Positions 11,115 to 22,334 of a DNA stretch of 64,000 bases are shown here, in pieces. This DNA comes from Limnoperna fortunei. Lineage: Eukaryota > Mollusca > Bivalvia > Mytilida > Modiolidae. Both the position numbers and the translations under genes were made by a program. The stretch covers positions 17,736,275-17,800,274 of the forward strand of contig OX104123.1 of assembly GCA_944474755.1 (NCBI GenBank), written 5' to 3'. The notes below the pieces were generated by a model, which did not search any database, was not told the origin of the DNA, and was given only the letters and a program-made list of their open reading frames with translations. Each line of letters begins with the position of its first letter. Within the stretch, counting starts at the first letter, position 1.

Positions 11115-11372
11115 TAGGGATGGGATTTGTTTTTTTTATGGTGTTTCAACGCCACTTTCAGCAATTTTTCAGGTATATCATGGCGTCCAGTTTTAATTGG
11201 GGGAGGAAGCCGAAGAAAACCTACGACCTGCGGTAGGAAAACTGGCAATCCTTGTCAATTGAGATTGGAGTCGAGTACACGCTGCCTGCAGTGGGAATCG
11301 AACCCGCAATCTCAGTGTTGACAGACCACGTGATCAATAGTAGACGAACTCCTTCAACCTCTAGGGATGGGA
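11115..11372 (-). mobile_element. SINE-A copy with 11-bp target-site duplication
   Basis: tagggatggga stands at 11115-11125 and again at 11362-11372. Between them is SINE-A in reverse: tail tttttatggtgtttcaac, tatcatggcgtccagtttt body, then the tRNA-like part including cgaacccgcaatctcagtg (B box read on minus). The A-box end is missing, so it is slightly 5'-truncated. Confidence 0.9.
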
Positions 11373-12205
11373 AGCGATGCAATTAAAATCCATTATAAAA
11401 TCAAACTCGAGACTTCAGCAATGCAACTAGAAACCATATTTCACATATAAAATCATCCCTGAAGCCTTGGTTATGCCATACAAAACAATCTCACATATAA
11501 AATCACTATTTAGACCTAAGCGATGCAATTAAAATCCACATTTAACATATAAAATAAATCTCGAGACTTTAGCAATGCAACTAAATACCATATTTTACAT
11601 ATAAAATCATTCCTGAAGCCTTTGTAATGCCATAAAAAAACCAATAATTTACATATAAAATCACTCTGGAGACCTAAGCGATGCAATTAAAATCCATATT
11701 TAACGTATCAAGTCAACCTCAAGACGGGGCATCGGTGGCCGAGTGGTCTAGGTAGTTCGTCTACCATTGATCACGTGGTCTGTCAACACCGATTGCGGGT
11801 TCGATTCTCACTGCAGGCAGGGTGTACTCGACTCCAATTTTAATTGACAAGGATTGACAGTTTTCCTACCGCAGGTCGGGGTTCTCTCCGGCTTCCTCTC
11901 CCAATAAAAACTGGACGCCATGAAATAGCTGAAAAATTGCTGAAAGTGGCGTTAAAAACCATTCAAACAAATTAACAACCTCAAGACTTTAGCAATGCAA
12001 CTAGAAACCATATTTCACATAGAAAATCATTCCTGAAGCCTTGGTCATGGCATAAAAACAATGAATTAAATTAATCCCTAGACCAAAGTGATTCAATTAA
12101 AAACCAAATTTTATATTAAACCTTAATAGCGAGGCCTAAGCGATGTAACTAATCAAATATTGCATGTATAAACTCACTCTCAAGACCCCCGAGATGAATT
12201 TAAAA
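11373..12205. repeat. ~150-bp satellite, second locus
   Basis: Same phrases as 5690-6005 (gcgatgcaattaaaatcca, gcaactagaaaccatattt, cctgaagccttggt), in several decaying copies, interrupted by the SINE-A at 11726-11975. Confidence 0.8.
11714..11987 (+). mobile_element. SINE-A, full-length, with 12-bp target-site duplication
   Basis: caacctcaagac flanks the body (11726-11975) at 11714-11725 and 11976-11987. The head is tRNA-derived: A box tggccgagtgg (about 11736), B box ggttcgattct (about 11795). Spacing and the tggtctaggtag arm resemble a Ser/Leu-type tRNA. The body carries aataaaaactggacgcca, the tatagctgaaaaattgctg core and a caaa/caa tail. This is the reference copy for the family. Confidence 0.92.
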
Positions 12206-13080
12206 ACCACGGTACACACACTGGTATAGCAAAAATGTGGGTGTTACCATTGTAAATATAAGATATTTTACATTATTGTTAAGTAGTTGTGTACTTTAAT
12301 AAGGTTTAGTGGTTAAAATACAGAACTCTCATAGATTTTTAACCTTTTTTTATTATCACACATTTTGGATGTTGCAATGTACTTTCAATTGGATACATGT
12401 AGACTTAATTTATATTTTGAATGATTGCTAAGTTCAAGAGTAGTTTTTATTAATGTTATGATATCGAAGAATTGCTTGCTTGATTGATTGCTACCTATTT
12501 ATATAACAAAAATATGTCTCACTTTATTGGACTATACATTAATATTTAATTAAAGGAAACAACGGCGCAATAAGTAATATGTTTCCGAGCCGTAAGATTT
12601 AAAACATTTTTGTTCTCCGCAATGTTATCCAGAAACACGTAAATAGCAAACAATCAAATCTCCAATATAAAATTCTTTGATTATTAATTTGTATTATATT
12701 GATTGTTTTTGATAGTAGGATTTTAATAAACGACAAAGGATTTGATTTTTATCTTTCGTATACTTTTCGTTCCGACAACGCTCAGATAAAATCAATCGAC
12801 GTACGGTACAACAAGACGGTCTTTCGTAAGAAAATTGTTACAAAGCATTAAAAAGGTAAAAGTTAAAAGTGTTTGAGTGTCAGTCGAAAGGTTAGCAAGT
12901 TAACAAAGTGGACATAAATTTCCTTAATAAAAAATGTCCAGTGGACAAACTTGTCACGTGAAATTTTCATGCAAGGCCCCAATTGTACTTGTATAAACTT
13001 CTTTGGCATCATGTTCATGTGAACAACCCCAATTTGTCGAAAGCAGTGAATTTGAATGATTCCGGGTTACAAATACTCCT
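12206..13080. other. No recognisable feature
   Basis: AT-rich. I read both strands and found no domain and no clear repeat. Confidence 0.45.
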
Positions 13081-13082
13081 AA

Positions 13083-13720
13083 TCAAACTTTCTGATATGG
13101 ATGCAGGGCTGCTATGACACATAGCATGCATGCGGGATGCTGTGATTCGTCCACTGCGGAAAGTTTACATTCTGATTGCAATCTGGTTGCTGCCTCGACA
13201 CTTGCAGCTTCTTCCTGGCTAACAGATACATGGACGGATTTACAAAGTTCAAGAACTTGGCTGTAGCTAACACAGAGTAGGTCATTGTTTAGAAGGTCTG
13301 TCAAAACAGAAAAATGTGTTCATTACACGTTTTATTTGTAAGGTGTTCACAATTTTTTTGTACATAATTTCTGTATGTCTTGTGTACAATTTTTACAAAG
13401 ACTGAAGTAACAGGAAATTTTGATGAAGACAAACATTCTTTTTTAATGAGTACACACAATTACATAAATAAATAACAACATTTACATATAGTTTAGCAGT
13501 ACGTGTACATACCCTTGCTGAATGTAAACAAAGACCATTTATCTCCACTACTTTGACATCTCGCACCCATCCACTTATGAACTGGTTGTAGGCTTCGAGT
13601 CCTTTGTAAGATTCAAGTTCATCTAAGGTGTAAGAACTCGTTTAGTACGGTAAAAAGTTGGCAATGTCTGGATAAGTAACGCCAGCCCACTTCTCCATGT
13701 CAAAGGACCATCTCTGCTTC
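13083..13720 (-). pseudogene. SWIM/YqaJ-type gene remnant, two exons
   Basis: Upstream exon (about 13715-13513) reads MEKWAGVTYPDIANFLPY, a stop, then TLDELESYKGLEAYNQF and SGWVRDVKV. It ends at a good donor (agg, then gtatgt). Downstream exon starts after gttttgacag at 13297 and reads LELCKSVHVSV and EEAASVEAATRLQSECKL, the lead-in to a YqaJ-like exonuclease domain. It breaks off before the usual W and GRITAS region. These blocks are typical of an invertebrate multi-copy family combining a SWIM zinc finger with a YqaJ nuclease; the SWIM and catalytic parts are absent. An in-frame stop and the truncation make it a relic. A related relic lies at 59330-60850. Confidence 0.6.
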
Positions 13721-13827
13721 TCTACGCCTTGTTTACAAACAATTAATTAGGCCAGAAAAGTCACGTGATCGAAGCTATGTATTAAAGATTTTATACAGGG
13801 GCAAATCGTAGACGAAATACAACCCAG

Positions 13828-15790
13828 GTGGCTGGATCCTATTTTGGATTTCAAAATGATGAAATTACTGACAGCAGTAATTGGGAACAGCTGCGTATAG
13901 TGGCTCGATACGTTGAGCGCTTGTTATGTTTTATTCCTTGTGAAACAATCACTGGCGAAGCTATCTGCCAACACATATTTTCTTGTTTTCGTGCTGTTGG
14001 GTTTAGATCCAGCAATGTGTAGGGCAATGACAATGGACGGAGCACGAAACATGGCAGGTCGACTGCAGGGTTGTGCGGCATGTTTAAAAAAAAACTCCAC
14101 CCAAAAGCTGTTCACCACTACTGCTCCAGTCATGGTCTAAATTTAGCTCTCTGCAAAACCTGCAAAGTAAAAGAAATATACTTAATGACTAATAACATAA
14201 AACAGCTTGGCATTCCATTATTCACCCAAACGATGCCGGAGAACTGGAGAAAGCTGTGAATGATGTCTATGTAACTCGGGCAGCAGATAACGAAATATCG
14301 AAATTTAAATTTGGACTCTTCTGCAGACAAGGTGGACCGAAAACCACACGACGTTTTTTGATTTTGACCATATGTTTGAAGCTATTTTTTCAATGTTTGG
14401 AAACTATATCGACTTTAGAACCAACTTGGAATGCAAAAACAGTCGGAGAGGCCTATGGTCTAATGAAAAGGATTACTGATTCTACTTTCCTCGCTGCATT
14501 CAAAACTACATTATATTTCTTTGGCTCTACAATGGGTCTAAGTAAACAGCTTCATAGAACCACAGAAGATGTGCAATAATACTAAATGGTTCAGAACGCG
14601 AGACAAGCTTTACAAAATGTCAGGGAAGATTGATTGATTGATTAATGGTGTTTAACGCCCGAGCAGCAATATTTCAGCTATATTCAGGCGTTGAACATGA
14701 AATGGATGATAAAATGAACATGAAATGATGATAAATGAAAATGGGATGGGACACAAGGAAAAATAGGGGTAACGGATTTTAGATTGCCACTGGCAAATGG
14801 GAGGATGGATAGGGTCGGGCAATTTAACCTCCTGTAGCGGGATCGAAATCCCTACTCATAGCGAATACTACAGCAGCGTTCTTTAACGTACGAGGAACGT
14901 GGCATTTTTCCCAACACGGTGCACTAATACGGTTTGCGGTCAGGTTTTCCGTATTATGGCCTGACAACCCCAGCTTGCCAGGGGTACCCCATTCAACCAC
15001 CTGGGGCACACATCCCAGTCGGTCTTTAGGCAAACCGACCTGACACGCCGGTCAGGGTACTGGGCGCTATTTAGTCGCCTTTTACGACAAGCTAGCGCGA
15101 CTGCGGTCTATTCTTTTAGCCACCCGGATCCCGCACGGGGCTGTCAGGGAAGAAGACAAATGCAAATGGAAAATATGACCATGGTAGTTAGGTTAGCTAC
15201 TCTGGTACCACCAAGACGTTGTGGTCGCCAAACACAAAGATCTAACGTTCCCCCAGAATCTCCGGCAATATACTATAAACGAGCAGTTTTCTTTCCTTGT
15301 CTCGATTAATTGCTGCAACAATTTAATGACCGATTCAATCAGCTAACAACGTTTGCCATCAACGCATTCAAGTTCCTGCCATCGCATATACTCGGAACAT
15401 CTGAAGAAGAACTTATAGCAATCTTTAACTACTACCGAGACGACTTACCATCACCAGAGTCCATTCGACAGGAACTTGAGCTGTGGAAACAAATGTGGGA
15501 TAGCCAGGCCACAGATTGACCCAATACTCTGCAAGGGACTCTGGCTGATAGGAGAATGTGCCGCACTATGTTTCTGAACATTAGGAAAATTCTTTATCTA
15601 CTCTTGCTGACATCGGTCACGGGTTCAAGTGTAGAAAGGGCAAACTCTTCACTCCAATTTGTTAAGACACCATTCCGAAGTACAATGGGGAGCAATAGAT
15701 TCAATGCCCTAGTCTTCATGTTTGTTAATAAGGATATTGAACTGAGTTACAACGAACTAGCAGACATGTAAGCTTAAAGACATCCACGAC
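13828..15790 (+). pseudogene. hAT-family transposase (52-kDa-repressor/ZMYM1-like), split by a SINE
   Basis: Consecutive fragments in shifting frames follow the order of an hAT transposase: GLDPAMCRAMTMDGARNMAG (catalytic-core block), HYCSSHGLNLALCK, then FQCLETISTLEPTWNAKT, then after the SINE RRCGRQTQRSNV, SPAIYYKRAVFFPCLD and NDRFNQLTTFAINAFKFLP. The C-terminus has the hAT dimerisation block (SVERANSSLQFVKTPFRSTM, NRFNALVFMFVNKDIEL). There are several stops and frameshifts, and SINE-C lies at 14640-15141. The N-terminal zinc finger is not visible upstream. In life such enzymes cut and paste their own DNA; some relatives are host repressors. Dead here. Confidence 0.8.
14628..15153 (-). mobile_element. 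SINE-C, full-length, 12-bp target-site duplication, inside the hAT pseudogene
   Basis: tgtcagggaaga occurs at 14628-14639 and 15142-15153. The body has the attg tail and cgcccgagcagcaatatttc core at the left, and the head ccggatcccgcacggggc at the right. The minus-strand head (gtggctaaaagaatagac) is only weakly A-box-like and I see no convincing B box at the usual distance, so pol III origin is less sure than for SINE-A. It interrupts hAT coding sequence and is therefore younger. Confidence 0.9.
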
Positions 15791-16959
15791 GAATGCTGTT
15801 ACTTAATCCATTGTCATAGGGTCCTTCTGCTAGGCATTTTCTAAGTTTGACTTTTAATTATGCTCACTAGTTTGTGTTATGATATTTCATTAAAGAAAAA
15901 CATGTATGGTCATAGTTGAAAAATAAGCTAAAAGAAGGGGCAAAAGTAAAAAAACGAGTCTAGAAAACTTTGTCTGGATGGCCACGAAATGCTTAGATTC
16001 CCGGACCTTGAGCGACCCCAGACCCCTCGCTGAACTTGTACGCCTCCCTGAATTCGGGTCATAAGCGTTTTTTCGTGTCATCTCTGACACACCCAATTGT
16101 GTCACAGCCTCTAGAATCCATTTTATCGGCAATGTTATATACTGCTGGACAGCTCAAATCTTCTAGTTTTTAACTGTGTTTTTATCTTATTAATCGAACG
16201 TGTCCATTTAGTTGATTGTTGTCTAAACCTATTTGGTTAAGTTTACTAACTTGAGCTAAAATCCTGCCATTTTGAGGTATCGATAGGTCTGTAAAACAAC
16301 GCCGCGTACAATCAGGATTTTTTTTTATAAATCATGATAATTTTTAACTAGTATAAATAAAGAATTCAAACAAAAAGTTTCTGTCGATTTATTTTTTATA
16401 TTTACCTTACAACGCATTTTTCCTGAGCAGAGAAACCAGACATAACCCGAAAATTCGATTGAACAATGTCTGCATATCTCTTACGTGCTGCATTTTCCGA
16501 TTTTTAATCGTATACGCGCTTAAATAGGGAAAACAAAACATAAGACCTAAAAGTTAAGGACATATTCGTCATTTTGATATATATAATATAATTTTGTATT
16601 TTGTAATATTCAAACACATATTTTGTAAAATCGTGTAAATTAGCACTGTAATCTGTAGAAAATACGGAAAAACGTACCGATTCGAAGGGTGTGTTACATT
16701 GTTTCCGCATCTCAAAATGGAAACACCCATTAGAGACGTGCAAGAAGAGAATGATACCAGTAAGCCGTTATCAATGTAATTGGAGTTGTTAGATGCATAA
16801 TATTTAGATATTCATTTTACAATAATTATACACTTTCATATTAATCTATACAACATAAATTTACCCGAAAACAGGAAACAAAAGTTCTACATGAATGACC
16901 TTGACAGTTTCATTTCACTTATTTGCGTCAGGTTTTTCTGGGTACCGGGTTTTTCTAGT
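15791..16959. other. No confident gene; weak minus-strand open frame at 15890-16132
   Basis: The 80-codon minus frame (residues VTQLGVSEMTRKNAYD, then a basic stretch) might be an old exon but matches nothing I know. The rest is AT-rich. Confidence 0.35.
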
Positions 16960-18525
16960 TTCTGCTCACCATATCAAAATGTTAAAAAATAAATGCCTTA
17001 AAGCATTAAATATTTTAAAAGTGGTATCCAGTACCGACTGGGGAGCGGAGTGCGATGTTTTACTTAATCTATATAGATCGCTGGTTCGATCTAAATTGGA
17101 TTACGGTTGCTTTATTTATGGTTCTGCTCACAAGTCAAATGTCAAAATCCTTGATACTATACACCATCAAGGATTGCGACTATGCCTTGGAGCTTTCAGA
17201 ACCACACCTGTTGAGAGTTTATATGTAGAAGCAAACGAGCCTTCTTTGTATCAAAGAAGAATTAAGCTCGCTTTGCAATATGCAACCAAGTTAAAGGCGT
17301 ATCCTGGCAACCCGGCACACGACTGTGTTTTCAAACCTCTTTACGAAAATATTTTTGAAAAACATCCAAATAAAATTCAACCTTTTGGTATCAGAATAAA
17401 ACCTCATTTGAACAAACTCTGGTATAAATTTAGATGAAATTGCTGCTATTGAAATTCCACATAACCCACCATTGTTAAATCCAAAACCGGTATTTATTTA
17501 TTGGTCTTAGAAACCATAAAAAGTCTGACACAAACCCTTTAATTATTCAACAACACTTTGCAGAAATAAAATCTCACTATCCTGACCATTCTGCAATTTA
17601 TACAGATGGATCGAAGGACGGCGATAAAGTTGCATCGGCCGCTGTCTTTGGAGAGCGTGTCGAAACACGCCGTCTTCCTTCCGTTTCTTCTGTATTTAGT
17701 GCAGAAGCGCAAGCTATCCTTCTTGCACTAAAAATTATTGCTTCGTCAGATGAGAGTAAATTTATTATCTGCTCCGATTCTTTGTCATGTCTTCAGGCAA
17801 TTGAAAATTCTAAAATTAAAAATCCATTCATTTTAAAAATAATTCAAATTTATAAATCGCTGACAAGTTTAGGTAAAGAGGTTGTGTTCTTCTGGATTCC
17901 CAGCCATGTAGGAATCCATGGAAACACAGTCGTGGACAGAGAGGCTAAAGCTGCCTTAGAAAATGTTATTATTAATTGTAAAATTCCTTTTACTGATTTT
18001 AAATTATATATTTTTAAATACATTTCTAATCTATGGCAGCGTGGTTGGGATCTCGAAGTACATAATAAACTTCATGAGATCCAACCACTTCTGCACATAC
18101 ATAATTTAAAATCTTGTAGAGGTCGTAGAGACCAAATGGTTTTAACCAGGTGTCGTCTTGGGCATACCAGGAAGACACATAGATATATTTTAAACAATGA
18201 ACCAAGACCCGAGTGTGTGCCATGCAACTGTCCATATACCATCAAGCATGTCTTGATGGACTGTGTTGACGTGGCACACATTCGGAAACGTTTTTATTCT
18301 GTTAATTCTTATAATAATTTATTTACAACTGTCGCTTGCGACACAATTTTACAGTTCTTAAAGGAAATTGATTTATACAGAAAAATTTAATTGGATTTTA
18401 AATTGCGATATTGAATAGTTTTTATTGGTTTAGTTTTCTTTTTATCTGTATATATGCTCATATTATTGTACGAGACCTTGTTTTAGAAAGGACGGATATT
18501 CTTTAAATAAATGAATTAAAGTTCT
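16960..18525 (+). mobile_element. LINE with RNase H (I/Loa-like), 5'-truncated 3' half
   Basis: The element starts inside the reverse transcriptase thumb (HIKMLKNKCLKALNILKVV, SLVRSKLDYGCFIYGSA). One frameshift follows near 17440-17490, then an RNase H domain: YTDGSKDG (first Asp), SAEAQAILLAL (Glu), FIICSDSLSCLQAI (Asp), WIPSHVGIHGN and VVDREAKAA. The C-terminus has a Cys/His cluster (CVPCNCPYTIKHVLMDC) and stops at 18388-18390. About 130 bp of 3' UTR ends near aataaatgaattaaag. RNase H helps remove template RNA during target-primed reverse transcription. The domain is nearly intact although the copy cannot be active. Confidence 0.88.
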
Positions 18526-18531
18526 AATTCT

Positions 18532-18592
18532 CACGTCCTGAATATAGCTGAAATATTGCTTGCTGGACGTAAAACAACAATCAATCAATCAA
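18532..18592 (+). mobile_element. SINE-B tail fragment
   Basis: cgtcctgaatatagctgaaa, the gcttgctggacgtaaaac core and a caatcaatcaatc tail, directly behind the LINE 3' end. Confidence 0.8.
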
Positions 18593-18703
18593 TTACAATT
18601 ATATAATTTCTAATTTAAATTTATTTATTTCATGGTGAACTGGTATCTTTATCGTTTATATTAAAAAAGTTGAGGATATAATAACCAACTCGTGTTTTAT
18701 TAT

Positions 18704-18891
18704 AGTATTAACAAATGGGTGTTTTCATAATGGCCCTGTTATACATGTATGTTCAAGGTCTGCAATAATGGCCCTGAGGTTTTTGCAATAGCTGGTGGTA
18801 ACGCTGATGGCCATTACAGACTCCGAGGGCCATTATTGCAGACCAAGAACATATAACGGGGCCATTATGAAAACACCCATTTCTTAATACT
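18704..18891. mobile_element. Foldback/MITE-like inverted repeat
   Basis: Left arm 18704-18778 and right arm 18822-18891 are reverse complements with few mismatches (aaatgggtgttttcataatg against its complement at the right), separated by about 45 bp. No coding capacity. I could not fix a target-site duplication. Confidence 0.75.
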
Positions 18892-19084
18892 TTTATTAAC
18901 CAAATGACCATTAACTGAAATATACCAGGTACACCCACCAAAAACCATATATTCAGACCAAGAAGGGGCTATAACAAGTCAGAACCAGTGTGTATTTTAA
19001 AAGTCAGATCAATTTTCACAAAATTTTACATCTGATGTGTTTTGTATTTTTCATTATATTTCACATTATATTTTGTTATATAAG
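18892..19084. other. No recognisable feature
   Basis: Short AT-rich spacer before the LINE fragment. Confidence 0.4.
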
Positions 19085-20225
19085 CCTTGGAGAAAGTGAA
19101 AAGATTTATTGCTAAGAGACAGGGTGTTCAGGTAAAACTGAACACCTTTCTTTTGAATTTCAACACACCCACTGTCCCCGAATCCATCAAGATTGGTCTC
19201 TACAAAGCTAAAGTCTCCAACCCTGTGTGCTGCTTTATTGTCAAAAGTTCGGCCACGGAAAGGGACAATGCAGAGGTCACCTGATTTGTTTTAAGTGTGC
19301 AGAAGAAGGACATGAGGACTTCTTCTGCACTAAAACTCCAAAAGAGTGCTTATTGTGGTGAAGCCCACATGTCCTCATCCAAAGACTCTCAGCACTTTAA
19401 AAAGGAAAAAGAAATTCGAAAAATAAAAACTGAAAAAAAACATTTCTTACCCTAAGGCTCGTCGTCTGTATAATATAATACAACGAATAATCCCTCGTCT
19501 TCTGCATCAACGTCATACGCCAGTGTGGCCAAACGCGTTCTCATTTCAGTTGAAACGCAGACAATCATCACCTGGCCTTTTGACAAACAGGAACCTTCAA
19601 GAGTTACAACAGACAAAATCATTAAATCTTCATCTTCTCAAACTGCTACGTCTTCAGCACCCTCTCAATCCTCAACCAATTCTTCAAGCAGCCCCCCCCC
19701 CCATTAAGGTCCACAACAGGTTTGGAAGTCTAGATCATCTAGCCACTACTATCTGGGGCCATCCCATGGATACACTACCCCCAGATACTGGATCTAAAAG
19801 TAGATCTGGCAGCAGAAACCGGCGGAATAGCTCCCCAAAAACTGTCAACTATTCCCCTATTCGCAGACCATAATGGTAAAATAAAACAATGGAATTGTCG
19901 AGGTCTTAAGATTAATTTTCTTGAAATTACATGATTAGTTCAAGCCTTTCTTCCTGTTGCATTTTGACTCCAAGAATCCCACCAAAAACATATCTTTAAA
20001 AAAACTACTCTATATACAGCACATATGTAGACGAGAATGAAAGCTGCTGGCGGCTCTACCATTCTTGTTAAAGATCAAGTTATACATAGCCCTGTAGATC
20101 TCAACACTGGTCTTCAGGCGGTTGCTGTTAGAATATCTTTAGACAAAACAATTACTTTCTGCTCTGTGTATATCCTTCCGAATTATTCACTGAATTTAAC
20201 ATATGTTTATTTCATATTCTGATTT
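19085..20225 (+). mobile_element. LINE 5' piece: gag-like ORF1 end and start of endonuclease
   Basis: Frames shift often, but the order fits an I/Jockey-type element: a gag region (KLNTFLLNFNTPTVPESI), a zinc-knuckle remnant (FKCAEEGHEDFFC), then ISYPKARRLY-like and SYASVAKRVL motifs before a Ser/Thr-rich tail. ORF2 begins with an apurinic-endonuclease-like start (IKQWNCRGLKINFLEIT, later GGSTILVKDQVIHSPV and AVAVRISLDKTITFCSVYIL). It stops around 20222, so the endonuclease is cut and the polymerase absent. It may belong to the same family as 16960-18525, which holds exactly the missing 3' half. Confidence 0.75.
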
Positions 20226-20269
20226 GTTTGTAGGCTTCAGATATAATAAAAACATAAAAATCTGTACGA

Positions 20270-21172
20270 AGAGTACTTTCACTTTTCCTCTACAGCAAGG
20301 AAATCCCTAGCCGTCAAAATACTGGAAGCGTTATCTAGTCCAGAGGTATTGAATGCCATCATTCCCGCGCTTGCAGATAAAATTACTGAGTCATTATCTG
20401 CAAACATAGAAGAAGAGGTTCAAAAAAGGGTAGCCCAAAAACTAAAGCCCCTCAATGAACAAATAGAAACCCAGAACAAATAATTGACCAACAGGGCCAG
20501 AAAATTACTAGACAATATATTGATATAGCAGCATTTCAAAAATCAGCAGAGGGTCAAATACGAACAGTCAGACAACAGTCAAAACGATATAGATTATCTA
20601 AACAAGGACAAACGAACTAAAATTTCGAATTGAAAACCAGGAACAGTACTCACGACATACGAGTACCAGTTGATGGGAGAGGTAAGATCATCTACCCTGT
20701 AGACACCGACCAGCTGGTGCTTAATATCATCAACCAAAAACTCAACCGTAAAGACATCACCATCAATGATATCGGCCGATCCCATGTCATCGGGAAAGTT
20801 AAAGATGGAAAATAACAAATTATCGTCCATTCTTATCTGACCGCACCAGGCATCGTGTTTATTCGTCTAAGAAACAACTTAAAGGGGATGCTCATGGACA
20901 TTACATCACTGAAAACCTAACAAAATATATAACAACTTTGATATAACAACTCTCTAAACTCAAGTTCGACAAACAAATTGAATCCTACTGGACATTTGAC
21001 GGCCCATATTTGCCAAGAAAACTGAACGCAGTCGAAAAATGATCATCAAAGACAAATATGACATTGAAGACCTATTCAATTCCACAGAACAACCTAGACA
21101 AGAACTTGACTCATCCAATGCTACTGACTTGGCCGAAGCTATGGCTAGCAACATCGTTGGCTGAACAATCAT
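20270..21172 (+). pseudogene. LINE ORF1 protein, coiled coil + L1-ORF1/transposase_22-like RNA-binding domain
   Basis: The N-terminal half is a charged coiled coil (VKILEALSSPEVLNAIIPAL, IEEEVQKRVAQKLKPLNEQI). After frameshifts comes the RNA-binding domain: VDTDQLVLNIINQKLN, ITINDIGRSHVIGK, then in another frame IIVHSYLTAPGIVFIRL and a LTKYI block. This order (coiled coil, RRM-like, C-terminal domain) is that of L1-type ORF1 proteins, which coat LINE RNA as trimers. At least three frame changes. It precedes ORF2 in the same direction. Confidence 0.75.
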
Positions 21173-22334
21173 TTGTTGTTTAACTATGTAAATTCCTTAC
21201 TTCTGTTCACATAATGTTCTAATATAATGTTTAAAACAGAACTTAAATGTTTACAATAGTATTCAAAATAGTGTTATGATTTAATACAGTACGTCACTTT
21301 CCTTTAGTTATTTAAATTGTTAAACCTGTTTCCCCTGATCATGTTCAGTATTAAAACATGTGCCGTTTATTTAATTATTGAATTAACCTGTCATTTAACA
21401 AATCAAAAATCGAAATAATACATAATTCTTGAATATTTCATTGATACTGTTAATTATACAAAAAAACATCGAATCTCTTAATATTAAGTATCGCGGATGT
21501 CCAAAGTTGCATTGTTTGAAAATAAATACTATTACTTATCATTATTTCTTTTATTAGCTTCTCTTTAATGTCATTTTACAGGAAAGCCTATAAACAAGTA
21601 CATGTCTTATCTATATCTTTGAGCGGATTGCTGCTAGACTTGCTAAACTACAACACATGCTCGGATGTTGTAGTTTATCAGACCTATCAATCAACACAAA
21701 CATATATATGAACAAGAAAAAATTATATATTATGTATGAAGTATACAAGTATTTAACTATTTTATTATGATATTATATGTTATGTAACAAAAGAATATGC
21801 TCTGTAATGCCTACATAGCGTAATCATAGACGCACATTGTTTGTAACATTTATTGTTACCCAATACTTTTTCTCCATAGAATACCATACCAACATCCATA
21901 TATCTGTACATGTTCTTGTTCATAATTGAGAAAGTCCACCCTTTCTTATTTTTTATGCATATATTCTTGCCTTTTTGTTTGTCAGCTCTTAAAAGTGCTG
22001 ATTATATGATGTCCGTCCTACTACAGCTAATATTCCATGACCTGTGGCCCCCCGTATGCTCAGTGATCTCTATCTTTTTCCTCTTACCAGATGGATAGTG
22101 ATTTAATGCAATATCGGGTGGCCAATGGTCGATTTAATTTTGTAAAGATTAAGCAACATGGATGGTTTAAAAGCAAATATCAATCCTATTTTAAAATATT
22201 CCAGATAAACCTTAAATGTAGCTTACATGTATTGGCACTTACCGTTCTTCAGTCATCAGTTCCTAAAACGCTGTTTTTCTGCTGTTTGTACTTCACTTCA
22301 TTCTTATTATTGGAAATGTAGAGCAAAACCCATG
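21173..22334. other. Spacer between LINE ORF1 and ORF2
   Basis: AT-rich and unusually long for an inter-ORF gap. I see no domain. It may contain old insertions I cannot identify. Confidence 0.4.

Noticed and set aside
11736..11806. tRNA-like A and B boxes
   Set aside because: They belong to a SINE head flanked by target duplications; no intact acceptor stem or cloverleaf was established.
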